From assembly GCF_017355915.2 (NCBI RefSeq), contig NZ_JAFEUV020000001.1:434001-498000 (forward strand): a DNA stretch of 64,000 nt, in the 5' to 3' direction. The notes under the pieces are model-generated. The model saw only the letters and a program-made list of their open reading frames with translations, was not told the DNA's origin and did not search any database. Of the stretch, positions 8,811 through 17,486 are shown one piece after another; within the stretch, counting starts at the first letter, position 1; every line of letters starts with the position of its first letter. The DNA is from Telluribacter roseus. GTDB lineage: Bacteria > Bacteroidota > Bacteroidia > Cytophagales > Spirosomataceae. Both the position numbers and the translations under genes were made by a program.

Positions 8811-10409
8811 ATGAAAACAGTTCTTACTCTACTGGCTGTCATTTCGCACTTTTATTGTACCTCCTGCACAACAGAGCAGACTGGTAGTGAAGCGAGCAAC
8901 ACAGAGGCGAGCGATACAAAAGACAGCACACCTGACACCATCGTAGTGCTGTTCAAGAATAAACCCGATATTGACAACTACTTCTACCACACCGAAAAAA
9001 TGTGGCTGCGCAATGACCGGCTCGTTTCTCTCTATTGGGGAGTTGAGCAGGAGCAGATTGAGATGAAACCCGGCCTGCTACCCGAGCCCCTGGTACTCCC
9101 GCTCAAAGAGAAGTACCTGGTACTGCGCCACCAAACCAACTACCTGGATTACAACGATTACCTACTCCAGAAGGGCGACTCCGTCCAGATTGAGTACCGG
9201 CAGGGGCGCCCTCACCTCACCGTCCTGAACCGCCAGGTACGTTCCTATGACCTTGGTATTGAACAGTTGGTCCGCGACCACTTCCAATGCGGGCAGTATT
9301 CCTCCATGGGAAGCTACCTGGGAGCAAATCATTTTTCTGCAAAGGGACTTTTATCCAGCAAGGCGATGATAGCTGAGAACAGTCGGCTGACCTTAGAACA
9401 AATAATAGAAAGAAATAATAGGCTGCTACCTCCACTCAAAAAAGCTCTGTACCCCGACGCCTTGGCCTACCTGCAAAAGGAGGACGAGTTGCTGGATTCG
9501 CTCCGCGCGCTGGACCAGATGTCAGAGGTACCTTACCGGTATCACAAGAATAAGGTGCAGCAGCTGCGTCATTACATCAATATAGAAACCGATCAGGTAC
9601 CCGAGCCGCAAGTAGGGACGTTGCTACGGAACTACCAGGTCAACGCCTATGGCTATCCCGAGCCCTACCACCGCGAGCTCATTGAGGCTGTCGCGGAGAA
9701 GTACATTGTCCAGAAGGCCGCATACAAAGAAATAGAGGATGGCACTAACCGGGATCGGAAGGAGGTGTTTGCACAGCTAAGTACCTCGTCCCTTTTTGGT
9801 GAGCAGGACCGGAACCGTTTGCTGGCGCGCGAAGTCCGCCGTATCCGGCACTACTACTCTCACGAGGATTTTTTGTCGTACCTCGCCCAATTTGAGCAGC
9901 AGGTCCGGGACACGCTGCTGACGCGGCAGCTCCGGGAAGAGTTTGCGCTGGACCTCGACAGCAGTCGGCAGGAAACCGGTTCGGTCGTGCTGGCGGACCT
10001 GAAAGGCAACCGCCTCACGCTGGATGAGCTTAAGCAACGGCACAAGGGCAAGGTCATCTACCTGGACTTCTGGGCGAGCTGGTGTGCCCCCTGCCGCGCC
10101 GCCATGCCCGCTTCGGCCAGTCTGCGAGAAGGGTTGAAGGACAAACCAGTAGTGTTTGTGTACCTGTCCATCGACGGCAGCCCTAAACCCTGGCAGGTAG
10201 CCAGCGCGAAGGAGAAGCTTGATACCTATTCAGAGAACTACCTGGTGGTGAATGCCAAGGCTTCGGATTTTCTGAAAAAGCAAAAGGTAAATACCATCCC
10301 GCGCTACATGATCTTCGATAAGACTGGCAGGCTCACTTATGCCAACGCTCCCCGGGTGGAAAGTGGAGAGACAGGCTTATTATTGACCCAATTGGCAGCT
10401 AAACCTTAG
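8811..10409 (+). CDS. TlpA-like thioredoxin-fold lipoprotein
   Basis: A 532-residue protein with a signal peptide and a cysteine-containing N-terminus (YCTSCTTEQ) that suggests lipid attachment. The first 370 residues are a charged, mostly helical region of the kind found ahead of TlpA domains in Bacteroidota. The C-terminal third is a TlpA/AhpC-TSA-type thioredoxin domain with DFWASWCAPCRAAMP (Cys425 and Cys428) and the cis-proline segment NTIPRYMIF. It would act in the periplasm or at the outer membrane as a thiol-disulfide oxidoreductase; substrate unknown. It lies between the two 98-bp direct repeats, so it sits in a segment that separates the receptor from the second DUF4249 gene. Confidence 0.88.
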   Translation: MKTVLTLLAVISHFYCTSCTTEQTGSEASNTEASDTKDSTPDTIVVLFKNKPDIDNYFYHTEKMWLRNDRLVSLYWGVEQEQIEMKPGLLPEPLVLPLKEKYLVLRHQTNYLDYNDYLLQKGDSVQIEYRQGRPHLTVLNRQVRSYDLGIEQLVRDHFQCGQYSSMGSYLGANHFSAKGLLSSKAMIAENSRLTLEQIIERNNRLLPPLKKALYPDALAYLQKEDELLDSLRALDQMSEVPYRYHKNKVQQLRHYINIETDQVPEPQVGTLLRNYQVNAYGYPEPYHRELIEAVAEKYIVQKAAYKEIEDGTNRDRKEVFAQLSTSSLFGEQDRNRLLAREVRRIRHYYSHEDFLSYLAQFEQQVRDTLLTRQLREEFALDLDSSRQETGSVVLADLKGNRLTLDELKQRHKGKVIYLDFWASWCAPCRAAMPASASLREGLKDKPVVFVYLSIDGSPKPWQVASAKEKLDTYSENYLVVNAKASDFLKKQKVNTIPRYMIFDKTGRLTYANAPRVESGETGLLLTQLAAKP

Positions 10410-10457
10410 ATAGGTAACAATCCGTTTGCAGGTTACAAAAAAGGTATTTACTAATCT

Positions 10458-10556
10458 ATCTACTACCGCACCGAGGGGCAGGCCACCAACCCCTACCGGC
10501 TGGCGATCTTTGCCGCCCCCATTCCCAGTCTGACGTATAACTTGAAGTTTGAGTAG
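10458..10556 (+). pseudogene. Remnant of a second TonB-dependent receptor (last 32 codons plus stop)
   Basis: The sequence encodes IYYRTEGQATNPYRLAIF through LTYNLKFE and a TAG stop, identical in protein to the end of the receptor at 6030-8426. An in-frame TAA at 10452-10454 and unrelated DNA lie just upstream, so the rest of the gene is absent. The TAG at 10554-10556 abuts the ATG of the DUF4249 gene at 10557, the tight spacing expected of a receptor-DUF4249 operon. Differences from the intact copy are only synonymous, which suggests both descended from functional genes. It may alternatively be one arm of a duplication produced when the intervening segment arrived. Confidence 0.85.
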
Positions 10557-11879
10557 ATGGATAAGCTCCTGTTACACATAAGAAAAATGGCATGGCTGGT
10601 AGTGGTGGCGGTATGCCTGGCCCTGTCCGGCTGTGTGGATGCTTTTGACCCACAAATAAAAGCTACGGTGGATGTACTGGTAGTAGATGGTATGATTACC
10701 AACCTGCCCGAGCCGCAGATCATCCGGATCAACCGCTCCCGCGCCGATCCCATCACTGGTCGCTTTGGTACCTCACCCGTCACCGATGCTACCGTGGAGG
10801 TAATTGTGGATTCGTCGCAGGTAGTACCCGCTCACGAAACCGTGGACGGCAGCTATCAGCTTCCCAGCGATTTTCGGGGGCAGACGGGGCGCACCTACCA
10901 ACTACGTATCACACTCAAGGATGGTACTACCTACCTCTCCAACCAGCAGCTGATGCCACCGGTATCGCCCATTGAGCGGGTGCAGGCGGAGTTTAATCCC
11001 AGGGTACCTCGGCCAAACCACATCATCCCCACCATGGGGGCTCACGAGTTTTATCTGGATACGCAGGACCCCGAAAGTCAGCACAACTACTATAAATGGG
11101 ACTGGACGCTCTACGAGAGGAAGGAGTGGTGTAAAAGTTGCTCGAATGGCATTTATGCCGTTTACAACATCCTTCCCAATCAGTACTTTCACCGGATGTT
11201 TGTATCGGGGGATGAGCTGTTTGAAGACTGTTTTTATCCCCCCACTACTCCCGCTGTTAATGGGAATGAGCCCATTGTTCCGAGTTGGTACTGGGTGTAT
11301 GACTATCGCTGCCGAACTCGCTGCTGGGAAATTATCCATAACAACAATCTGAATCTTTTCAATGATGCCCTCAGTAACGGAGGCCCTATAAAGCGGCGAA
11401 AGGTAGGTGTGGTTCCCTACAACCAGCGATCACCAGCTCTGGTCGTCATCCGGCAGTCAGGTATTACTCCGGAAGCCCATTCGTTCTTTACCCTGGTCGA
11501 AACCCAGACTCAGAATTCGGGAGGCCTGGCAGATACGCCCCCCACGGCTCCCATCGGTAATATTCGAAATGCGGCCAATCCGCAGGAAATAGTAGTAGGA
11601 TTCTTCTCGGCTTCTTCGGTTACGGAGCTGCGTTACTGGCTCGACCGAAGGGATGCTACTGGCTTGCCCATAGGGGCTTATGATGATAATGGTGTAATTC
11701 TGAATTGGGAGGAAGAGTTATTTTATGCTCTTACCGGCCGTCGGCCTTCTCCCGAACCGTTACCCCCTTTTTCGCCTTTAATCAGTATTTACGGAGGTCC
11801 GCCCCGGGTACCCACGGCCATCTGTGAGAACAATAATACAAGTACCCCATTTAAGCCGGAGGGGTGGCGAGACGAGTAG
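10557..11879 (+). CDS. DUF4249 lipoprotein (copy 2)
   Basis: A 440-residue DUF4249 lipoprotein with lipobox ALSGC and the same N-terminal block as copy 1 at 4606 (VVDGMITNLPEPQIIRINRS, VDSSQVV, DFRGQ, YQLRITLKDGTTY). Paralogy is evident along the full length, including the paired-cysteine segments (WCKSCSNG, YDYRCRTRCWE) and the C-terminal PTAICENNN. The ATG directly follows the stop of the receptor remnant, so it was probably co-transcribed with a now lost receptor; a start at 10587 (MAWLVVV...) would also keep the signal peptide. It may now partner the receptor at 6030 or be an orphan. Molecular function of the family is unknown. Confidence 0.9.
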   Translation: MDKLLLHIRKMAWLVVVAVCLALSGCVDAFDPQIKATVDVLVVDGMITNLPEPQIIRINRSRADPITGRFGTSPVTDATVEVIVDSSQVVPAHETVDGSYQLPSDFRGQTGRTYQLRITLKDGTTYLSNQQLMPPVSPIERVQAEFNPRVPRPNHIIPTMGAHEFYLDTQDPESQHNYYKWDWTLYERKEWCKSCSNGIYAVYNILPNQYFHRMFVSGDELFEDCFYPPTTPAVNGNEPIVPSWYWVYDYRCRTRCWEIIHNNNLNLFNDALSNGGPIKRRKVGVVPYNQRSPALVVIRQSGITPEAHSFFTLVETQTQNSGGLADTPPTAPIGNIRNAANPQEIVVGFFSASSVTELRYWLDRRDATGLPIGAYDDNGVILNWEEELFYALTGRRPSPEPLPPFSPLISIYGGPPRVPTAICENNNTSTPFKPEGWRDE

Positions 11880-12028
11880 GTGAGTTAGTAATCCTCTGTG
11901 GGGAGCATTGGAGGTTTTATAAATAGAAAATCTTCTTCTTGATGTATTTGCCACCCCGTACAAAAGACAGCAAAGGTTGACCTGACACAGATATGTTCTT
12001 TATAAAATCATCCATCCAATTGTCCCTT

Positions 12029-12595
12029 ATGAACAAGCAATCCACCCTTTTACTGGCTTTGTTAACTTTACTGTCTTTCTCCTCTCTCGCCCAAACCGAC
12101 CAGGGTACCTGGATGGTGGGGCTCTCGGGAAATGGCTCATTTAAGCGGGCGAAGTATAGTACAACAACCAGCCTGCAGCTGGCCCCTCAACTTGGTTATT
12201 TCATAGGCAGAAATCTGGCTTTAGGTACTCAGTTCTCTTTGGATTATACCCACCATATCTTCTTTGAGGATCTTACTCATAAAGCCAAAAGAACAAGTTT
12301 TTATGGGTTGAGCCGCTACTATATTGGAAACTGGAAAGCCAGACCCTATGTGAACCTGATGGTAGGTCGAAGCTGGAACCGGGATATTATCACGTATTCG
12401 AATGGTGTAGTAAGTAGGATGAGAGAAGATGAGGCGTGGAATACATCGCTAGGGGCTGGTGTAGCCTACTTTGTAGGTCCTAAAGTAGCCATAGAAGCAG
12501 ATGCCAACTACCGCTATTACTTAAGAAATGATTTTGGCAGGAGAATTACTGACGCGGTAACGCTCCGATTCGGTCTGTCGCTGTATCTAAAATAA
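12029..12595 (+). CDS. Small outer-membrane beta-barrel protein
   Basis: A 188-residue protein with a clear signal peptide (MNKQSTLLLALLTLLSFSSLAQT) and a series of amphipathic strands typical of an eight-stranded OmpA/OmpW-like barrel (WMVGLSGNGSF, LAPQLGYFIG, GLSRYYIG, RPYVNLMVG, SLGAGVAYFVG, VTLRFGLSLYLK). It ends with an aromatic-poor but strand-like C-terminus. An upstream in-frame ATG exists at 11993 but would put a dozen extra residues before the signal peptide, so 12029 is preferred. Role probably structural or porin-like; not recognised further. Confidence 0.8.
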   Translation: MNKQSTLLLALLTLLSFSSLAQTDQGTWMVGLSGNGSFKRAKYSTTTSLQLAPQLGYFIGRNLALGTQFSLDYTHHIFFEDLTHKAKRTSFYGLSRYYIGNWKARPYVNLMVGRSWNRDIITYSNGVVSRMREDEAWNTSLGAGVAYFVGPKVAIEADANYRYYLRNDFGRRITDAVTLRFGLSLYLK

Positions 12596-12628
12596 ATCAA
12601 GTTAAGCCTTTATTATTTAAATGGACTC

Positions 12629-13564
12629 ATGAACAGAAGAACATTCTCCAAAAACATCCTTGGTGTTTCAACAGGTGCGCTATGTACACCCAAGGCATTG
12701 TGGTCCTACGAAAATAGGGACGGCCGACTAGAGAAAATACCTAAAACGGATACACACGTACATTTATTCGATTTAAACAATCTATCCTACAGTTGGCTAA
12801 AGAATTCGCCCACCATCAACCGTAATTTCGATTTACAGGATTACAAAGAGGCTACGAAAACTTCGAACATCGGAAAAATAGTGTTTATGGAAAGCGGGAC
12901 GGACGCCGGTTTGGGTCTTAAGGAAGCTAACCTCGTCAGCCAGTTGGCCCTATCCGAACCAAAAATCAAGGGAATAGTGGCCAGGGCGGATCTTTCGCAA
13001 GGCTCTGATACGGAAGAAACCCTGGAACAGCTCTGTGAGCTCCCTTTGGTGAAGGGGATACGGGCCGGTTTTCCGAAAAATGCGGCCTCTTCCAGTGATT
13101 TCCTAGCAGGCTTCAGGGCCCTGGCCAACCATAAGCTGAGTTTCGACCTATTGCTCTCTCCACCATTGATGGACGAAGCGGTTGAGCTGGCCAAAAAATT
13201 TCCTGATACAACCTTTATTCTGGATCACCTGGGCAATCCGAACGTAGACGAGGCAGATACCACGCCATGGCGAAACGGTATAGCGAAATTGGCGGAACTG
13301 CCCAACATAAATTGTAAAATATCAGGGATTATCACCCGTTTTGGGCAGGATTGGTCCGTTGAGAAAATCAAACCTTACATCCTGTATGTCATCGAAAAGT
13401 TCGGGATGGATCGCCTGGTCTTTGCCGGGGATTGGCCCGTGGTACTTAAGGCTGGCTCCTACCAAAGCTGGTCCAGAGCCTTTGAAAAAATTACGGAACA
13501 ATTTTCTGATGAAGAGCTACACAAAATATACCACAAAAATGCAGATCATATTTACAGGTTATGA
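12629..13564 (+). CDS. Amidohydrolase-2 family (fuconolactonase-like) metal-dependent hydrolase
   Basis: A 311-residue TIM-barrel hydrolase. It opens with MNRRTFSKNILGVSTGAL, a Tat-like signal with a twin arginine, suggesting export of the folded enzyme. Metal-site motifs follow: TDTHVHLFD near residue 41, ILDHLGNP near 200, CKISG near 230 and FAGDWPV near 270, the pattern of COG3618 proteins that open sugar lactones such as L-fucono-lactone. The substrate is inferred only at that level. Its end overlaps a PKD-domain remnant in another frame (13539-13742), so the downstream junction looks rearranged. Codon and word usage is more AT-rich than the housekeeping genes of the window. Confidence 0.85.
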   Translation: MNRRTFSKNILGVSTGALCTPKALWSYENRDGRLEKIPKTDTHVHLFDLNNLSYSWLKNSPTINRNFDLQDYKEATKTSNIGKIVFMESGTDAGLGLKEANLVSQLALSEPKIKGIVARADLSQGSDTEETLEQLCELPLVKGIRAGFPKNAASSSDFLAGFRALANHKLSFDLLLSPPLMDEAVELAKKFPDTTFILDHLGNPNVDEADTTPWRNGIAKLAELPNINCKISGIITRFGQDWSVEKIKPYILYVIEKFGMDRLVFAGDWPVVLKAGSYQSWSRAFEKITEQFSDEELHKIYHKNADHIYRL

Positions 13565-13742
13565 AAAACAAATCGACCTGAATAAATGGACCTGGGATTT
13601 CGGCAATGGCGATAGCCCGACGGAACAGAGTCCAATTTATCGATTTAAGAATAAAGAGGTGCGAACAGTCATTACCCTAACGGTTGAAGGGCCCGAGGGC
13701 AGTTCCAAACGTATCCGGTATAGGGAAGTGATGATACGGTAG
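13539..13742 (+). pseudogene. PKD-domain fragment, probable gene remnant
   Basis: From an ATG inside the end of the amidohydrolase gene, the frame reads on for 67 codons. Residues 12 onward have the PKD-domain signature: LNKWTWDFGNGDSPTEQSP, IYRFKNKEVRTVITLTVEGPEG and a final basic strand. PKD domains occur as Ig-like modules at the C-termini of secreted proteins, so a lone 55-residue piece without signal peptide or partner domain is most likely the end of a larger gene cut off at about 13560. It could still be translated by overlap with the hydrolase, but there is no sign of function. Confidence 0.6.
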
Positions 13743-13754
13743 GGCAACACCTGA

Positions 13755-15698
13755 TCAGCGGTAGAACTCATGAGCCGGATCAAGGCCGCGCGCTCCGTAG
13801 ATCACAGCCGGACTCCCTACTTCGAGCGCCCCCAAATCCGGGGCTTTTCCGCTAAAGCCATCGTTTACGTTTGGAATGATAACGCCAGCATCTACCGCTT
13901 TCCCCCTGGGATCAAGTTTGAAATTAAGATCTACGGCGTGGTAAACAGGACCAGGAATACTACCTACCGCTGGTACGACTGGTTTTTGAAGATTTTCAAA
14001 AATGTCGTAATCGACAGTTATACCGTGTGCTTCAAGACCACTCGCTTCGTTCAAACTCTTTAATGTCTTGAAGCCAACTACCTTCCCATCAGGTGCTAAC
14101 CAGCTAAATTGATTTTCAGGACTCTCAGGACCTCTATTGGGCCGGTATCCGTTGTAGTCAGCTACCGAATAGGCAGTGGTAAAGGGGAAAGCCGCCACGT
14201 TTACCGGACCATCCGTTCCAAGAATCAAGTTGTTCCGGTAGTTAGAATTCGGGTATTTGGAACCAGCATTGCTTTCCGAAATGAATGTGTTATGATAAGC
14301 GGTGAGACCCGGCACTCCCCCGTGAATTTTGAGCGCTCCTCCCTGTGGTACATTATAGAGGATATTCCTGATATAGTAGGCGGGACCACCGAATACGGGT
14401 TGGGCGCTTATTCCATTTTCGGCCGCATTCACACCTCTATTCCGCATGACGCGCACATTGTGTACACTCCCGTCTGCTTCAATAAAATCATCGACCAGGA
14501 GGTGCAGGTCGTTGTTGTAAATATCGATCGACACCGCTTTCAGTTCTTGTTCTTTTTCTGGGGTTCCGTAAGTCGATACACCAATGGCATCGTGGAAGAA
14601 GGCAATGGAATTGTGAGCGATTACGTGGCCGGAACCATACACTTTGATCCCATAGTAAGAATCCAATAGGTGCGTCCCGTAGGGAATCAGGCCCTCGCGG
14701 TGAGCGTTCCAGCCGTACAATCTGTACCGGTCATCGCGACCAAGCAGGACGTTATCCTGGATAAGGAAGTTTTTTGAACCGGCGAATTCAGTCACGACTC
14801 CCTCTCCAACATTCTCAAAACGACAGTTCCGAATAGTCAGATCACTTGCTCCCGCCAATCGTTTACGGCCGGCATCAAAAACCCGCCCCGCATTTTTAAA
14901 TGTAAGCCCCTGAAAGATATGATGTTCGGTGGCCATGACATTGAATAAAATAGCAGCGCCTGCTCCATCAAAAATGACTTCACCATCCCCCGCTGCCTCG
15001 ATTACAATGGGGCGTTCCGCCGTACCTTTTGCCGTGAAAAAATACGTCCCATCGAAGGGTATGTTGTGCCAATCAGGGTAGTTGAGAAGTACCCCCTGAT
15101 ACAGTCCTCCGTGTATCTTAATGATATCACCAGGTTGCACCATATCTTCGGTCACCACATTCCAGTCTCCCTTTGTGTTAACAGAGCCGCCATAAGCAGA
15201 AACCAGCCCCGGGTAATTCGGCTCTTCTTTCACACCCGTATAATATTGAGAATACACATGTCTTACCCTTCCTCCACGGGCAGCCACAGGCTCGGCCCGC
15301 GTGGAAACACTGACTACTTTAACCGCCTCCCCATCGACCCCATCGGGATCTTCCAGGGTAAAGCGCGCCTCATACTTAGTATCGGGATTGACGTCCAAAA
15401 TACTTCCAGCGAACATGTGGGGAACGGTATAATCGATTCCTGCTCTTTCAATATGTTCGCCCCCAAGCCTAAGGAGAGGCATGCCTTTTTTCCATGCGTT
15501 GCCCGTTCCTTCGATTCGATATTCGACTTGTATGGTAGCATTCCGGTTGTCGTCACCAGCGATATACCATTCAAATCCCAAATTTTGAAGGGTTGGTGGT
15601 TCAACGATAAAATTTTGTCCCTGAACCCTATTCTGGGCTTGTAAAAGCTGTGGCAGAAGAACGAGTAGGATAGAGAATCCCACGATTATATTTTTCAT
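13755..15698 (-). CDS. Secreted right-handed parallel beta-helix protein (pectate-lyase-like)
   Basis: A 647-residue secreted protein. After the signal peptide (MKNIIVGFSILLVLLPQLLQAQN) comes a fibronectin-III-like domain (about 25-135, TLQNLGFEWYIAGDD to VSVSTRAEP), then a long beta-helix (about 165-570) recognised from repeated short strands with Asn ladders: HHIFQGLTFKNAG, LTIRNCRFENVG, FLIQDNVLLG, GHVIAHNSIAFF. Such proteins bind or cleave polysaccharide such as pectin or alginate, but no catalytic motif can be assigned. An upstream in-frame ATG at 15719 is possible. The PQQ-dehydrogenase gene lies 54 bp before it on the same strand, suggesting co-transcription. Confidence 0.82.
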   Translation of the reverse strand: MKNIIVGFSILLVLLPQLLQAQNRVQGQNFIVEPPTLQNLGFEWYIAGDDNRNATIQVEYRIEGTGNAWKKGMPLLRLGGEHIERAGIDYTVPHMFAGSILDVNPDTKYEARFTLEDPDGVDGEAVKVVSVSTRAEPVAARGGRVRHVYSQYYTGVKEEPNYPGLVSAYGGSVNTKGDWNVVTEDMVQPGDIIKIHGGLYQGVLLNYPDWHNIPFDGTYFFTAKGTAERPIVIEAAGDGEVIFDGAGAAILFNVMATEHHIFQGLTFKNAGRVFDAGRKRLAGASDLTIRNCRFENVGEGVVTEFAGSKNFLIQDNVLLGRDDRYRLYGWNAHREGLIPYGTHLLDSYYGIKVYGSGHVIAHNSIAFFHDAIGVSTYGTPEKEQELKAVSIDIYNNDLHLLVDDFIEADGSVHNVRVMRNRGVNAAENGISAQPVFGGPAYYIRNILYNVPQGGALKIHGGVPGLTAYHNTFISESNAGSKYPNSNYRNNLILGTDGPVNVAAFPFTTAYSVADYNGYRPNRGPESPENQFSWLAPDGKVVGFKTLKSLNEASGLEAHGITVDYDIFENLQKPVVPAVGSIPGPVYHAVDLNFKLDPRGKAVDAGVIIPNVNDGFSGKAPDLGALEVGSPAVIYGARGLDPAHEFYR

Positions 15699-15752
15699 TT
15701 TATCAAAAATTCTAAACATGATCGTAGTTGTGTTTAAATAATTTCTGCCCTA

Positions 15753-17486
15753 TTATTTGCCCTTTATTTTACTCCTCACAGAAGCTACTTCCTTTTCGTG
15801 GATGGCACTTGCGCTATTATTGAAATTCATTCTGATGTAGGAGGTTACTTTTGAAATATCAGCATCGCTCAAAAAGTCATATTTAGGCATCTCGCCATGG
15901 AAGTGCTTCCCATTTACGGTAATTGGCCCTTTCAACCCATTTAGCAATACGGTTATTAGCCTATTTTTATCTCCGGTTACCCATTCCGATCCTCCCAATT
16001 GGGGATAGCGACTTCCGTCCCCCATGCCATCTTTCTGATGGCATGAAATGCAATAATTAGTATAGATTTTCTGCCCTTCGTCCGCAACACCTTTGGCAAG
16101 GTTATCTTTGATTTTATCAGGAGTCCTGAGGTGGGTTAGCAGTTTACGATCTACCATTTTTTTCAACTGATCCTTCCCAAAGCTTTTTTTACCTCCCTTG
16201 TACATGATTCGCCAAATCTTTCCTGTGACAGCATCACTTATGTATAAGGAGCCATCAGGACCCATGGCTATTCCCATTGGGCGATGAGCCGCTTCGGATG
16301 AACTCACAATTATTTCCTTCTCCGCAAATCCATCAGCAAATACTTCCCAGGAGCCTGACGGTGCACCATTTTTGAAAGGAACAAAACCAATGAAAAAACC
16401 TGATTGTGGGTACTGGGCCCGATTACTTGAACCTATAAAAGCGATAAAAGCACCATTTTTATAATGGTCTGGAAATTGGTTGCCGGTATAAAAGAAAAGA
16501 TCATTCGGAGCCCAATGTCCCGGAAAGCCCATAATTGGATTGGCGGGTTTATCTACTTCCTTTGTCAAATCTACACCACGGTATTCGGGAGATACTACTT
16601 TTTTGTTCTGCAGTTGGTCGTAATAATAGTATGGCCATCCGCCGTTCATTCCCTCTTTCACTTCAAAAAATTCCTCGGAAGGCAACATGGCACTTTCCCA
16701 TTCTGAATACAGGGATGGCCATGTTTGGTGCAATCCATCTCTGCCGTGTTCTACGGCGAATAGCGTGTTGGTTGCATGGTTCCAGTCCATAGCTATCCCG
16801 TCTCTAAGTCCGGTGGCATACCTGACTCCGTCTTTTTGAGTTTGATCAAGTTTATTGGCATCAAATCTCCATATGCCGGCATGTTCAGTAAGTTCAGCGC
16901 ACGGATATTGACCTGGGCTTTCGGGAATTCTGTTATCAATCTGACAATTATTACTTATTGACCCAAAGTTGACATACATGTGTCCATTGTCGTCAAAAGC
17001 AAGCGATTTGCCAATATGCTCCGTTTTATAATAGTCTGTAAGTACAAGTTCTGTTTTGCTTTCGGGTACTAGTTTTCCTGGTGTTAATTTTTGCCTATAT
17101 ACAGCACCTTTTGTACTAAAATAAATATGGCCATTGTAAATTCTCATGCTCGTTGGGCCATAACCGCTCTCCGCTTTGTAATCTCCAAAATAGGCTATAC
17201 GGTCAGCCTTACCGTCGTTGTTACTGTCGCGGATAGCTACATTTCCGGAGTCTTGCTTCGCATTAGTAAGTTTCACATAAATGTCCCCATTTTCATTCAC
17301 GGCCAGATGTCTGGCCCGGCCAATATGGTCTGCCACAACCACCGCTTCGAAGCCGTCGGGGAGGAAAAGACCGCCATTGTCAACACTTCCTGCCGGGATG
17401 GTTGATTTTTGAACAGAGCCGTAGAGGAATGCACTCGCTATGAAAATGCATATCAGTCTGAAAAAGTAGGCTTTCGATATATTCAT
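15753..17486 (-). CDS. PQQ-type sugar dehydrogenase fused to cytochrome c
   Basis: A 577-residue exported protein. An N-terminal signal peptide (1-25) is followed by a six-bladed propeller of the glucose/sorbosone dehydrogenase type (about 35-435; LPDGFEAVVVADHIGRARHLAV, GIAMDWNHATNTLFAVEHGRDG, GIAMGPDGSLYISDAVTGKIWRI). A C-terminal cytochrome c domain carries CISCHQ (Cys479, Cys482, His483) and a likely methionine ligand in GEMPKYDFLSD. It probably oxidises a sugar or polyol in the periplasm and passes electrons through its own haem to the respiratory chain; the substrate is unknown. The gene precedes the beta-helix gene in the same orientation, which could supply sugars from a polysaccharide. 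Confidence 0.87.
   Translation of the reverse strand: MNISKAYFFRLICIFIASAFLYGSVQKSTIPAGSVDNGGLFLPDGFEAVVVADHIGRARHLAVNENGDIYVKLTNAKQDSGNVAIRDSNNDGKADRIAYFGDYKAESGYGPTSMRIYNGHIYFSTKGAVYRQKLTPGKLVPESKTELVLTDYYKTEHIGKSLAFDDNGHMYVNFGSISNNCQIDNRIPESPGQYPCAELTEHAGIWRFDANKLDQTQKDGVRYATGLRDGIAMDWNHATNTLFAVEHGRDGLHQTWPSLYSEWESAMLPSEEFFEVKEGMNGGWPYYYYDQLQNKKVVSPEYRGVDLTKEVDKPANPIMGFPGHWAPNDLFFYTGNQFPDHYKNGAFIAFIGSSNRAQYPQSGFFIGFVPFKNGAPSGSWEVFADGFAEKEIIVSSSEAAHRPMGIAMGPDGSLYISDAVTGKIWRIMYKGGKKSFGKDQLKKMVDRKLLTHLRTPDKIKDNLAKGVADEGQKIYTNYCISCHQKDGMGDGSRYPQLGGSEWVTGDKNRLITVLLNGLKGPITVNGKHFHGEMPKYDFLSDADISKVTSYIRMNFNNSASAIHEKEVASVRSKIKGK

Noticed and set aside
10456-10783. Minus-strand frames over the receptor remnant and DUF4249 start
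   Set aside because: Shadows of the plus-strand coding sequence.
13341-13538. Upstream part of the frame that contains the PKD tail
   Set aside because: It overlaps the amidohydrolase in another frame and reads as non-protein until the PKD segment.
14109-14669. Plus-strand frame inside the beta-helix gene
   Set aside because: Opposite-strand shadow; the minus-strand protein has signal peptide and repeat structure.
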